Assembly (NCBI GenBank): GCA_023105745.1
Contig: JALGQZ010000004.1
Span: forward strand, 9,884,451 to 9,948,450
Reading direction: 5' to 3'
DNA from: Austropuccinia psidii
Lineage: Eukaryota; Basidiomycota; Pucciniomycetes; Pucciniales; Sphaerophragmiaceae
DNA: 64,000 nucleotides
A program made the position numbers and the translations under genes. Position 1 is the stretch's first letter. Every line of letters starts with the position of its first letter. Of the stretch, positions 11,712 through 24,171 are shown piece by piece. Below the pieces are notes generated by a model that worked only from the letters and a program-made list of their open reading frames with translations, made no database searches and was not told where the DNA came from.

Positions 11712-12947
11712 ATGTTGTGCACTTCATGCACTAAGTGGGGTATCCCCTGCATTTGCTCTTTGTCAACAACCAATGCTTGTGATTCTTGCTGAAAAACACA
11801 AGAAATGCTTGTTTGTTGTCCAACCCTTCTGACCACGCGGCCAGAGGAGCTCCCTCCCAAGACATCCTTGCGAGGACTCCTTTGTGGTTGATGATGATGA
11901 AAGTATTCCCAAGCAGGAATGGACACCTGGACCCAAAACAGGCCAACAGGAACAATTCCGGACAATTAGCCCTGTCCCTTCCAGTATCAATTTGTCCACC
12001 CCCCTCCTAGGCCACCATCCAATGGTCACTTCACTCCTTGACCGGAGCAAAGTGATTATCTTCCCGATGAAGGATGGCGATGGCAAGAGGACATTTGAGC
12101 TTGGGCCAATTGTCACCATGTCTTGTCAACCATGGGCTTCAACTGCCAAAGTAAGTTTTCTTTTTCCTCCTTAATTCATTTTGGTTCACGCAATCATACT
12201 GACTTTTTTTCATTACACATAAAACAAAACCCACCAAATCCACCTTGACAAGACTCACCCATTCCAGGTTGGCCTTGCAAGCAAACCCCATGGCAACCCA
12301 CTCCAGGCGCGAGTGGCACCAATGGTTGGATGACTTATCCCGCGGTAAGAAGCCAACTTTCCCTTTTCTCATTTTAACTAACTCTTTCTCCTTTTGTAGA
12401 ACCCTCCCAACACAATGAGCCCCCTATTCCTGGCCGGAGTCCATCCTCCGAACCACCTGAGGACATTCTGACTTGTGAGCCAGAAACTGAGGTGGCTCAG
12501 ACGCAATCCATGGAGGACCCTTTTGGTAAGTCACCACTTCTCTTTCTTCACTCCTATCAAATTTTCTTCATCCCTCCTTTGATCATCTCCATCTCTTCCC
12601 ACTACTCCCCGCTCAATAATCATCATTGATGATATGCCCGTGGGATCCCCCCTCATTCCCATGATGACGCTTGCCAGGAATTTACCAACTTACGACCAAC
12701 TTTGAGGATTCCTCAAGCCATTGTCCATGAATCAATCAACCAAGTCTTGTTGGAGAATTGCCGCTTGCTCCACATGATTTCTTTTGTGGATGCAACTCAT
12801 CGAAAAGAGATGAAGAGGGCATTCTGGGAGGAACTAAACAGCCTCCTTTGCCAGGCGCTGGAGGCTTATCCAAAGGAGGACATCATTGGGATAGTCTCCA
12901 AATATCTACAAAAAAATAAAAAAATAAAACTTTTTCCTCTTATTTAA
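11712..12947 (+). pseudogene. Zn(II)2Cys6-cluster protein gene, broken (left-arm copy)
   Basis: After an acceptor TTGCTTTTAG the frame reads CTSCTKWGIPC and NACDSC, then a shifted frame KHKKC. Together this is C-x2-C-x6-C-x9-C-x2-C..C, the fungal Zn(II)2Cys6 pattern. A 2-nt loss brings TGA at 11790, and TTC-TGA follows at about 11831. The same exon continues DSFVVDDDESIPKQEWTPGP...GKRTFELGPIV to 12150. Introns are 12151-12267 (GTAAGT..CCAG), 12345-12399 (GTAAGA..GTAG, branch CTAAC) and one from 12526 (GTAAGT). The last exon carries LRIPQAIVHESINQVLLENC...QALEAYPKEDIIGIVSKYL to 12947. The protein would be nuclear and DNA-binding by family. I cannot name a target. The same breaks occur in the right arm, so they predate the duplication. 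Confidence 0.65.
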
Positions 12948-13338
12948 TTTTGTAATACACTCTTTTAAATTAGTTTGTTGTAATCAATACACAATTTTTT
13001 CCATTTTTGTTATATTATTTTCTCCTGTGAGTTTCTCCTTTTTGGCCATTTGTGCAAATCACCTATTGTGTGATAATAATTTCTGTAAGTGCCCCACCAA
13101 ATGTTTCAGGCAATATTTCTTGGTGTGAACCTCTTTTGCTGAAAGTATGCAAATAGTCACCATTGCAGCCTCCTATATTTTCTTCTGATATGGTTGACAA
13201 CCATATCAGATCTTAACTGTAAAAATGCGGGTGTTCCATGCATGTGAGCAATTCACTGAATATTCATGAGACATTGCCCTTCCTATGGTCACAGGCTATT
13301 AATCTTAGTCATGTATTGAATTGTTTGAACTGTTAGGA
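12948..13338. other. Non-coding spacer downstream of the zinc-cluster gene
   Basis: AT-rich tail region with no coding frame. It includes a short hairpin, GATATGGTTG/CAACCATATC, at 13186-13207, which is kept in the right arm (58122-58143) and could act as a terminator or structural element. Confidence 0.35.
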
Positions 13339-13830
13339 GGCTTCACAAGCTGAAGGATTTGTGTGTGAATCATTGGAAGCCTTCAGCAGCGTAACGAATT
13401 TTTAGAATTGTTGGGAACCTTCACAAGCCTCAGGATTTGTGTGTGAATTGTTGGAAGCCTGCACAGGCGTAAGGAATTTTTAGAATTCTCGGAACCTGCA
13501 CAAGTGTAAGCATTTGCGTGTGAATTGTACGGAGCCTGCATGGGTGTAAGGAATTGTTTGAATTTTCAGGAACCTGCACAAGCATCAGGATTTGCGTGTG
13601 AATTATTGGAAGCCTGCACTGGCGTAAGGAAACATTTAAATTGTCAGGAACCTGCACAACATAAGGATTTGTGTGGGAGGCTTCGGGAGTTGTTTGAATT
13701 GTCGGGAGCTTGCACAAGCGTAATGATTTGCATGTGAAGTGTTGGCAGCCTGCCCTGGCATATGCAATTGTTTGAATTATTGGAAACCTGCACTAGTGTA
13801 AGGATTCCGTGTGAAGCATCGGGATCCTGG
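13339..13830. repeat. 38-39 bp minisatellite (left arm)
   Basis: About a dozen imperfect tandem units of 38-39 bases of the type GGAACCTGCACAAGCGTAAG + GATTTGCGTGTGAATTGTC. Alternating units have AAGGAATTTTTAGAATT in the second half. Units contain CpG (GCGTAAGG), unusual in this CpG-poor window. The right arm holds the matching array at 57520-58015. No unique spacers, so it is not CRISPR. Confidence 0.85.
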
Positions 13831-13934
13831 ACAAGAGCAACAAACCAGGACAAGCATAAGATGGCATGCCACTGTAAATAATACATTTCACCCCTTTTTC
13901 ATGTGAGCCACCCTATCTCCCCAATTCCAACCCA

Positions 13935-14142
13935 TCAAAACCAGGTGTATTCTGTACTGCGCTTTACCACACCCCTATTCTCCAATGACCCTCTAACTCC
14001 CAGATGCATCCACACTCCCTCATTCTTCTGAATGGGATGAGATTGTATTAACATCCCTGATTTAATAGCCCACTCTCTCACCAGTTTCACATGATCCATG
14101 GCTTTTTGCCACATTGTTTTTGCTAACCTGCTTGAGCATTGA
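13935..14142 (-). pseudogene. C-terminal end of the Tet-like dioxygenase gene, cut off by gypsy A
   Basis: Across the gypsy A insertion site the minus-strand frame joins exactly: GMSMQ before the element (24172 side) continues C-S-S-R-L-A-K-T-M-W-Q-K-A here. It then reads VREWAIKSGM and stays open to TGA at 13935-13937. This shows that 14142 and 24172 were contiguous and coding before A arrived, and that A hit the last 70 or so codons. The copy in the right arm (57188-57396) has an extra A in an A-run that shifts the frame. Confidence 0.7.
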
Positions 14143-15949
14143 TGTGAGCCGTAGAGGTAATTTCATATACCCAAAAGACCACAAATACAGAAATAACATA
14201 TTAATATGAATAAAATTGATGTTATTTAAATAAAGATATAAATATAAATGTAAAATTAATTACAATTTAAAAATAAAAATACATTAAATTTTGTAAGTAT
14301 AAAATTACATTTATACTTGAAAAAATTAAGTAAAAATGAAATTTTAACAAAATTGTGAAAAAATAAACAAATTTGGAAAAAAGTTAAATAAAATTTGTTA
14401 TAGATTTTTATCCATTAAATAAACATATAAAAATTATTTCACCATTGGATTCCTCATAAAAAATTAGGTGGGGGCACCTCTGAGTGAAATTCTTGTAGCT
14501 CAACTCTAAATAAGCTTAAATTAAGTTTTTAGTATTTTCAATACAAAAGTTGAAAATCCTCAAAACCTTAATTTAATTCACACCACATGTGGTGTTAACC
14601 ATCGATTTTTGTGTTAAAATTGAGGTGTTGTGTTTAGTTGAGAAGTTATGAGGAATTGAAGTATTTTCAATTGAATTTAATTGAAATGTCAAAATGTGTG
14701 CGTGTATTACATAAGTGAGCTTTGATTTACATATGAGGTATCAATTATTACTGTATTGTACTGTACAATTGAATTGAATTACATATGTAAATTATAAGTA
14801 TAATACATGATAAGGAATTAAAGGAAAAATAAATTGGAATGATTAAATTTGGGGGAAAAGGAACTCCAGCTCTAAGGGAGAGCTAGACCCCCAAAATCCT
14901 TTCTGACAGGCGTGGGATGTCAAAATTTACACAAAAGTTCATCAATTCTGGCCTGGAATTGAGCTACAGGGTCTGTGGACTCAATTGATGATGAGGTTTT
15001 GATACCAACTGGGGTAGTTTTAGCTGTTGCCAAGAGGGTAAAACTACCCTTAACATAAAACAATCATAGCAAAAGATTCTTTAACTCGTTTCTATGCCTC
15101 TGACAGACATTCTGACATGTTTTTAAGGCTCTAGACCAGGTATTGCTATAGTAATGGCTGATTTAAGGGTCTAAAAAGGCTAAAAATGGCTAAAAATGGC
15201 TTAAACCAGCCCTTTTTGGTCTAAATCAGGGTTCAATGATGCCATAATTGGCTTTTCTGTTGTCAGAATTTTTTTCACGACTGACAAGAGTAAATCTTAC
15301 TTTTGGAGTAAGAGAATTGATGGCTATAAAAGAATGTCTTCTTTGCCCCACTTTTCTCTTCATGTTAGAATCTTTTCCTTTTATAATTAGTTTAAACATT
15401 GTTAAACCAGTCAATAAGAGATTCCAACCACCATTTTTAAATCATTTTAATCCTTTTAACCACGTGAAAAAATTATTATAATCATTGTTTGTAACTTTTA
15501 TAATCATTTCTACCCCTGAACCACCCCAAAAGTGAATTAAAGCATCTTTCATCACTGTTAACTTTGTCACTTTGTTTCCAAATTGACTCTGGTCACTTTA
15601 TGGCGTTTTTTCTCCTCAATATTATTTTTAAAGACTCTGTTCTTTAGTTAATTGCTTGCAGTTCATTGCTCAATTAATTCCAATTGAAATTGCTCTTGAA
15701 GAAATTCCTTTTGTAGCCTTAAAATATCTCTTGTAGAGTATTTTTTGGATAAATTTTTATTGTTGGTAAAACAATAAATTTTTATAATATTATTGTTTTA
15801 TACTAATAAAGTTATAAACAATAAAATTGGCGTGTTTTCTCTTAAAGATAATATTTCTTACTATTCTTAATTGAATTTTACCTTATACAAATTTTCAGGA
15901 CAGGAAAAGTACTTGATTTTTAATCAAAGTTCCATATCCACACCTTACA
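14143..15949 (+). repeat. 5' LTR of element A
   Basis: TGTGAGCC...CACCTTACA, about 1.81 kb, AT-rich. The same LTR family occurs at 22363, 32821, 41082, 55389 and 61189. Confidence 0.93.
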
Positions 15950-15970
15950 TTTGGGGGCCCAGCTGTGATA
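15950..15970 (+). other. Primer-binding-like site of element A
   Basis: TTTGGGGGCCCAGCTGTGAT directly follows the 5' LTR, as in B and A-prime. tRNA unassigned. Confidence 0.5.
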
Positions 15971-16174
15971 ATTTACCTGTGACATATTTTTTTTACTATT
16001 TTTTAAATCTTTTTTCTTATATTGAAAAATCTAAAAACATATAAAAAATACTTATAATTCAAAAAAACCCATAAAAAATAATTTTTTTCATATTATAAGT
16101 GAGGCTTATATTTTTATTTCTTTTTTGAAATATCCTTTTTTTACTTAAATAATTGGTTTTTGCATTAATTTTAG

Positions 16175-16921
16175 TGTCTGACAACGTGATAAGACAAGAA
16201 AACATTGAAACAGCCTCAACAGTCACCAGCATTATTCCTGCGAGTACTATTAATTCAGACCATAATAGTACTGTTATTGTGACTCATAATAACCAACCTG
16301 AACCAATATCTTCTGAATTGATTGACTTGGACATAAGTAATACTCTTCAGAAAGCCAAAGATTTGGCCAATAGTAAGTTTTTTGACGTAAAATTACTATT
16401 TTAAGCCTTTTTAACCATAATTATTCCTTCAACCAGGTCAGGAGCCAGCTATAGCCCCTCAAGCAGCTCGCAGAAAGGTAATAGACGTGATTATGGCAGA
16501 GGCCAATCAGGTACAGAAGGAAAAGGGTCAGTTGATGACTTCCAAACAACTAAAATGGGTCATTCTGAAGCTGATAATACCATTTTACCTTCAAAAAGAG
16601 CTGACACCGCCACAACAAGCCTCTGTGGACATATACAAAGCCAGCCACAGTGCATACAACAATGCACTTCAATTCAAGGAGTACCAGATCCTTGCAGACC
16701 TGTGGAAGAATTGCATGAATTCTTACCTAACTGTGAGAAAATTCCTGGGCCATCCCAACACTTGCAAATTGCTCAATGGATGGCATTCATTCATGGAGAA
16801 GAAAAGCATGATGCTGTTGACACTAGAATGGAGGAAAAACAACCCTCCACCACCCAAACCAGTGCCAAAAACAACCCCACTGGCCAGCACCAGCAATTCC
16901 AACGTGAAAGAACAGCCATAA
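16175..16921 (+). pseudogene. Spliced overlapping accessory frame of element A (2 exons)
   Basis: Exon 1 is 16175-16372 (acceptor TTTTAG, 198 nt, SDNVIRQENIETAS...LANS). The intron is 16373-16436 (GTAAGT..ACCAG, 64 nt). Exon 2 starts at 16437 and reads [20 protein letters not shown], then [16 protein letters not shown], and onward to a stop at 16921. Element B continues about 60 residues further, so A's frame is truncated. The ATG that starts Gag in B is ATT here (16423-16425), in the intron. No family recognised. Confidence 0.55.
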
Positions 16922-19900
16922 GTTCCAAACAAGGGCAAAGGGAAGGCACCAGCCCCAAAACCTTACAGCCAGGGATACAGAATTCCAAAGATTCAGCAGG
17001 ATGCCATGGAAAATGTATTTCAGATGGCCAGAACCATGATGGAATTACAGAAGAAGGAGGAAGCCAGATTAAGCTTCCAGAAATGATTTCTGATATATTT
17101 GATTCCATCCCAGAGCTGTATGATGCTATAAATGACGTGAAAAAACATCTTTCTGATAAAAATGAAACCATTTGTAAGTAAATTAAAACAAACAACCTGA
17201 GTCTTTGCCAAACTAATGAAACACTTATGTGTTTTGAAAAAGTATTGAGAACAATTAAAATTTCCAATAATGATAATTCTTTTGACAATAAAATAAATGA
17301 GCAATCTGCCATTATTAAAGAATTAACAGATAAATATTCTAAATTCAATATTGATGAAATAATTGAAACAACAATTAAACAAGCCATAAATATTATAAAA
17401 ACAGATAACAAGAAAGTCCTTGATGACATTTAAAATTCATTTACTGAAGTAAAAACATATACCATTTCCTCGAAAAAGTGTTTTGATGCTTCAGAAGAAG
17501 AAGTATCAAAATTATCAATGAAATTGAATCAAGTCACTGCTGATAATACAAGACAGACAGAGTTATGGCAAGAACTGACACATAAAGAAGACATGTAAAA
17601 CATTGAAGTAATAAATTTAATACAAGGCTTCCAACATGAATACAGAAATTCCCAAAGGTGTAGCAACAGTAAAATGAATGACATTGAAAAAATACTGAAC
17701 ACCTTACCAAGAATGTCTACACCTCTGAATCAAAATGAGGGCACAAGAATTCCAAATCCACAAGTATTGGATCCTGATAATTCACAGTTAAAAAGTGAAT
17801 TATCCACTCCTTTTCATAACTTGGAACAATCAATGGGCCAAGCACTTTTGAAAGAAGTTCCAAGACTTAAAGAATGGCCTCACTTCAGTGGTGAAGGAGA
17901 GTATGACCATATGGAATTCATTAGAGGTATTGACATGTTCAAAAAAGATTTTGAATTATCAGACAGATTGGTAACAGCAAGATTTAACACCTTGTTTACC
18001 AGATCAGCCACAGATGGTACATCAAAATAAGACAAGCACATGGACACCAGAGTTGGACTTGGTGGAAAACCCAAATCATCAACAAATGGGCAAATGATGC
18101 TTGGAGGATTGTTGAAACAGCCTTTGAATCTGCCAAATTTAATGCTGATAAAGACAAAGCTTTACCATGGTTTTGCCAACAAAAGGACAGATTAACAGCA
18201 TTATGTCCAGACATGTCAGAATTTATGATCCATAGAAAAATTCTGAGACAATGTGGAGGTGACTTAGAGCATGCTATAAAAAGCAGGACTACTGAACAAT
18301 CTTCAGCAGAGCATATTATCAATATATTAGAAGTAACCACCAGAACAAAAATTGGTTGTAGTAGGGTGAATCTTGAAACAAGGTTTAATACACCTTGGAA
18401 AGATTCTGTGGACAAAAACCCCAAAGAAAATTCTAATAATGTTGGGTATAAATCTGCAGATACAGTCAAAAAGTGCCATATTTGCCAAAGCACCACCAAT
18501 TTAGCTAATAAATGTCCAAAAACGGGGAAAATAAATGAAATTAATATTGAAAAGGAACCTGATGTTGAAAAAGATGACATAATTGAAGACAATTCAGATG
18601 ATAAGTCATCCATATTTTCTGAATCTTCAAAAGATATAGCAAATATCAAGGCCACTTTTGACATCATGGAATCTTATTCCCACTTGCCACAATTGAGCAA
18701 TGGTCAACTTGACTTATCAAAAGTTCAAGATTCACAACTTATGAAAACAAAACCAAACAGAGGGAAAGGTTATACAGCTGGTAACTCCTGTATAACAGAA
18801 GTGGTGATTGACAACAAGCCCACCAAACTTTTTCTTGACCCAGGAGCCTTCTGCTCTTCTGTTGGGAAATCTTTTCTTAAGACTTGTGTACCAAACTTTG
18901 AACACCAATTGTTACCAATTGATGGTATAAAATTCAACAGTGCAAGTAATCCAATGAAAGCATTAGGAATCTTTGAGACCAATGTCATATTCCCACACAT
19001 AAATGGGAATTTAAGAATCACAGTTGAATTTGTTGTTATGGAAAATTGCTCTAGTACCCATTTTATATTGGGAAATGACTATTTAATCATGTATGGGATA
19101 GATTTACATAATAAAAAAGACAGATACTTTACTATTGGAGACAATAAGCGACAAAAATTTGCCCTTTTACCATTTCAAAGACAAATTACAGTAAACAAAG
19201 TATTACCAGTCAACTTAGAGTTAGAAAAATTCAAGTCTGAACAGTCAAATGAGGCTGAAATAAGCCTTCATTTGACTGATAAAAAAGAAAATGAACTTTC
19301 TTCCCTTTTGTATGACCACAGAGGAGCATTTGCTACAGACAAAGAAACTCTAGGAGCAATTATTGGTCATGAAGTTGACATCATTCTTAACATTGAGAGA
19401 CCTTATCCACCACTCTTAAGAAGACCTGCTTATCCAGAAAGTCCACAATCAAGAGAAGCTCTAGAAATTCATATCAAAGAAATTCTGGACCTTGGTGTAA
19501 TAAGAAGAGTAGGCCACAATGAAGAAGTAGGAATAACTACACCAGTCATAGTGGCGTGGAATAACGGAAAATCCAGAATGGTTAGGGACTTTAGAGCTCT
19601 GAACACTTACACTGTTCCAGACAGATACCCAATACCAAAAATCCAAATTGCCCTTACTCAAATATCTCAAGCAGTGTATATAACCATTATGGATTCCCTT
19701 AAAGGATTCCATCAAAATGTGGTGACACCAAGAGCAAGAAAATACTTGAGAATTATTGTTCATTGTGGAGTGTATGAATACTTGAGGATGCCCTTTGGTA
19801 TCAAAAATGGACCTTCACACTTCCAAAGAATGATGAATGAAAGCTTCCCTGAAGAACTCTCAGAGGGATGGTTAATCATTTATATTGATGAATTTATTGT

Positions 19901-22339
19901 CTGTTCCAAGACTTGGGAAGAGCACATGTACAGATTGTCCAGAGTTTTGACAAAAAATCAATCAGAAAACATGAAAATCTCCTTGAAGAAATGTCATTTT
20001 GGATTTAAAGAACTTAAAGCACTAGGACATGTTGTATCTGGTTTGTCCCTTGAAATTGACAAAAAAAAAGTTGCAGGAGTATTGCTAAAACCCATGCCTC
20101 AGAATAAGAAGGAAATTCAGTCATTCTTAGGTTTTGCAGGATATTACAGGCAACACATTAAAGATTTTGCATCCATAGCAAGACCACTTTATAAGTTGTG
20201 TGAGACAGACAAAGTATTTGAAATGACTGTTGACAGAGGAAATGCTTTTGAGTCTCTAAGAGAAGCCTTGACCACTGCTCCACTCTTACTGATTCCAGAC
20301 TTTAAATTACCTTTCAAACTGTATATTGATGCATCAGGGGATGGACTGGATGCTGCACTTCACCAAGTTCAGATCATAAATGATAAACCTGTAGAAGGAC
20401 CCATATGTTTCATATCCAGGCAAATCAAACCAACTGAAGCCAGATATGGAGCAAGTCAGATGGAATGTCTATGCCTTGTCTGGGCTTTAGAGAAATTGAA
20501 CTACTTCTTAGAGGGATGGGTTTTTGAAGTGATAACAGATTGTACAGCTGTCAAATCACTTTTGAACATGAAAACACCCAACAGACATATGCTCAGATGG
20601 CAAATAGCCATACAAGAATACAGAGGCAATATGAATATTGTTCATAAGGATGGGAATATTCATAAGAATGCAGATGGACTGAGCAGATGGACATTACCAA
20701 ATAACATTGATAATCCTGCTTATGTGCCAGAAGAAGCTTCACCCCAAATTCCAATAGAAGGAATAAGTGTTACAGACTTGAACACCACCTTCTTTGAAGA
20801 AGTCAGAGGTAGTTACACTAAAGATAAGAATTGTAGCATCTTATGCCAATTACTTAACAGAGACTGTAAAGACAACTCTCTAATACATGCCTTGGATGAA
20901 GTATGGAAAAAATCTTATGATGAAGGAAGATTTCACCTACTGGATGGTATAATTTACCACAGAACCAAGCACACATGTGTCATGACAGTTGTAGACAGGT
21001 CATTAATCAATCTTGTACTGAAAGAATGCAATGATAGTCCCTTTTCAGGACATCTGTCTGAAGACAGAACAAGAGAGAAAGTAAAGACCTGCATATGGTG
21101 GCCAATGTGGCAGAAAGATGTTTCAGAATATTGCAAAACCTGTGACAGATGCCAAAAGGCAAATAAATCCACTGGCAAAAGACTTGGAAATATGATAAAA
21201 TTCCAAGAACCAAACAGACCTTGGGAAATTGTCGATATGGATTGGGTAACTGGCCTACCACCAGGAGGTGGCAGAAGCTATAATGCTTTCCTAGTAATTG
21301 TGGACAGATTCGGTAAAACTCCAATCATTTTACCATGTCACAAAGATGATACAGCCATGGATACAGCTCTTCTGATATGGAATAGAGTAGTGTCATGGAC
21401 TGGGATATTTACAAATATCATTAGTGATAGAGATCCCAAATTCACTTCAGCACTATGGACAAATCTTCACCAATTATTTGGCATTAAACTGTCTTTCTCT
21501 ACAGCCTACCACCCACAAACTGATGGCCTGGCTGAAAGGATGATCCAAACCTTAGAGGACATGGTGAGAAGACTTTGTGCATATGGCCTTGAATTCAAAG
21601 ATTGTGATGGATTTACCCATGATTGGTGTACTCTGTTGCCAGAACTGGAATTAGCATATAAAACATCATCCATGCCAGTACCAATCAGACTCCTGCTATT
21701 CTAGAAAAAGGATGGAACCCCAAGTTACCCCAAGATTCCTTGAGGAAAGACTTAATTGAAATACATCCCACAGCTGCTAGCTTCAAAGGAATGCTAGACA
21801 AAGCTAGAAAGCATTCAGTAAGATGCATGGAGGACTCTTTTGCATATGCTAAATACAAATGGGATAAATCACATGCAACTCCAGATTTCAAAGTGGGGGA
21901 CCTAGTTCTTGTATCCACCACTAACTTCAATAACATCAAAGGATGTAAAAAGTTGAAAGAATCCTTTGCAGGACCTTTTGTTATTAAGGCCCTCCATGGA
22001 GAAAATGCTGTTGAAGTAGAGTTATCTGAGGAACTTAGCAATAAGCATCCTACATTTCCAGTGAGCTTGATAAAGCCATATAAATCTAGTGATGCTGAGA
22101 AATTTCCCTTGAGGAATAAGATTCCCCAAGTTATACCTCCTATTGAGACATCTGGTACTAAGAAAATTATCAAAGTTCTTGAAGAAAGGAAATTAAGAGC
22201 CAAGAAAGTGAGGGAATACCTTGTTAGGTACCGTGACCCAACTTGTGAAGATAAATGGTTAGAAGAAAAAGATATACCAGAAGCCACCAAACTCCTCAGG
22301 AGATTCAGACGCGCTAGAAACACCAATATTACAAATTAA
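16437..22339 (+). pseudogene. gag-pol: Gag-Pol of element A, with several stops and shifts
   Basis: The order is Gag N-terminus, coiled region (17080-17600), Gag core (17860-18280), CCHC-type knuckle ([14 protein letters not shown], Asn for His, ~18475), and an aspartic protease region with LDPGAFCS (~18835). RT follows with [10 protein letters not shown] (~19880), where the second catalytic Asp of YxDD is Glu. Then come RNase H (~20320-20700) and integrase with [20 protein letters not shown] (~21095), SDRDPKF and [11 protein letters not shown] chromodomain-like tail ends at 22339. Breaks are the lost Gag ATG, in-frame stops near 17179, 17431 and 17596, a frame change near 18005, and a 1-nt shift near 21670. 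The element cannot make a working polyprotein. Confidence 0.88.
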
Positions 22340-22350
22340 TATTCTTTTTC

Positions 22351-22362
22351 AGGGGGAGGGAA
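22351..22362 (+). other. Polypurine tract of element A
   Basis: AGGGGGAGGGAA immediately precedes the 3' LTR, the position used to prime plus-strand DNA synthesis. Confidence 0.75.
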
Positions 22363-24171
22363 TGTGAGCCTTAGAGGTAATTTCATATACCCAAAAGACC
22401 ACAAATACAGAGATAACATATTAATATAAATAAAATTTATATTATTTAAATGAAAATCAAAATATAAATATAAAATTAATTACAATTTAAAAATAAAAAT
22501 ACAATAAATTTTGTAAGTATAAAATTACATTTATACTTGAAAAAATTAAGTAACAATGAAATTTTAACAAAATTGTGAAAAAATAAACAAATTTGGAAAA
22601 AAGTTAAATAAAAATAATTATAGCTTTTTATCCATTAAACAAACATAAAAAAATTATTTCACCATTGGCTTCCTCATAAAAAATTAGGTGGGGTCATCTC
22701 TGAGTGAACATCTTGTAACTCAACTCTAAATAAGTTTAAATTAAGTTTTTAGTATTTTCAATACAAAAGTTGAAAATCCTCAAAACCTTAATTTAATTCA
22801 CACCACATGTGGTGTTAACCATCAATTTTTGTGTTAAAATTGAGGTGTTGTGTTTAGTTGAGAAGTTATGAGGAATTGAAGTATTTTCAATTGAATTCAA
22901 TTGAAATGTCAAAATGTGCGCGTGTATTACATAAGTGAACTTTGATTTACATATGAGGTATCAATTATTACTGTATTGTACTGTACAATTGAATTGAGTT
23001 CCATATGTAAATTTTAAGTATAATACATGATGAGGAATTAAAGGAAAAATAAATTGGAAAGATTAAATTTTGGGGGGAAAAGCAACTCTGGCTCTAAGGG
23101 GGAGCTAGACCCCCAAAATCCTTGCTGAGAGGTGTGGGATGTCCAAATTCACGCAAAAGTTCATCACTTTTGGCCTGGAATTGAGTTACAGGGTCTGTGG
23201 AATCAATTGATGATGAGGTTTTGATACCAACTGGGGTAGTTTTAGCTGTTGCCAAGAGGGTAAAACTACCCTTAAGATAAAACAATCATATTAAAAACAG
23301 TTTTAACTGGTTTCTACGCCTCTGACACACATTCTGACGTGTTTTGAAGGCTCTAGGCCTGGTATTGCTATAGTAATGGCTGATTTAAGGGTCTAAAATG
23401 GCTAAAAATGGCTAAAAATGGCTTAAACCAGCCCTTTTTGGTCTAAACCAGGGTTCAATGATGCCCTAATTGGCTTTCCTGTTGTCAGACTGTTTTTTAC
23501 GACTTACAAGAGTAAATTTTACTTTTGGAGTAAGAGAATTGATGGCTATAAAAGAATTTCTTCTTTGCCCCACTTGTCTCTTCATGTTAGAATCTTTTCC
23601 TTTTATAATTAGTTTAAACATTGTTAAACCAATCAATAAGAGATTCCAACCACCATCTTTAAATCATTCTAATCCTTTTAACCACGTGAAAAAATCATTA
23701 TAATCATTTTTTGTAACTTTTATAATCATTTTTACCCCTGAACCACCCCAAAAGTGAATTTAAGCATCTTTCATCACTGTAAACTTTGGCACTTTGTTTC
23801 CAAATTCACTCTGGTCACTTTTGGGAGTGTTTTCTCTTTAATATTATTTTTAAAGACTCTGTTCTTTAATTAATTGCTTGCAGTTCATTGCTCAATTAAT
23901 TCCAATTCAAATTGCTCTTGAAGAAATTTCTTTTGTAGCCTTAAAATATCTCTTGTAGAGTATTTTTTGGATAAATTTTTATTGTTGGTAAAACAATAAA
24001 TTTTTATAATATTACTTTCTAATAATAATCAAGTTATAAACAATAAAATTGGCGTGTTTTCTCTTAAAAATAATATTTCTTACTAGTTTTAATTGAACTT
24101 TACCTTCTACAAATTTTGAGGACAGGAAAAGTACTTGATTTTTAATCAAAGTTTCCTATCCACACCTTAAA
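22363..24171 (+). repeat. 3' LTR of element A
   Basis: About 1.81 kb. It begins TGTGAGCC and ends CACCTTAAA, where other copies have CACCTTACA. It is followed by target duplication ATTGC (24172-24176). Its last bases fuse with the Tet-like frame and supply an immediate stop (CAATTTTAA on the minus strand). Confidence 0.92.

Larger units (their letters stand above)
9221..20220 (+). repeat. Left arm of a large inverted duplication
   Basis: The sequence from 9221 (the point equivalent to the window edge at 64000) up to about 20220 inside gypsy A is repeated in reverse complement from 64000 down to about 51160. Differences are a few per cent, plus a solo LTR present only in the right arm and a 44-bp indel in the zinc-cluster gene. 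The arm includes 5 kb of DNA-transposon cargo and the 5' part of gypsy A. It may start left of 9221, because the window ends before the right arm does. Confidence 0.9.
14143..24171 (+). mobile_element. Ty3/gypsy retrotransposon A, full-length but decayed
   Basis: The two LTRs (14143-15949 and 22363-24171) start TGTGAGCC and enclose a primer-binding-like site, leader exon, gag-pol and polypurine tract. The target duplication is ATTGC: 3' flank ATTGC, 5' flank mutated to ATTGA, while the right-arm copy of the 5' flank still reads ATTGC. The LTRs differ by several per cent, so A is older than B and C. It inserted in the C-terminal coding part of the Tet-like gene, in the opposite orientation. 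Confidence 0.93.

Noticed and set aside
13339..13830. Regular short repeats suggestive of a CRISPR array
   Set aside because: Units are contiguous imperfect tandem copies with no unique spacers, and the context is a eukaryotic transposon. It is a minisatellite.
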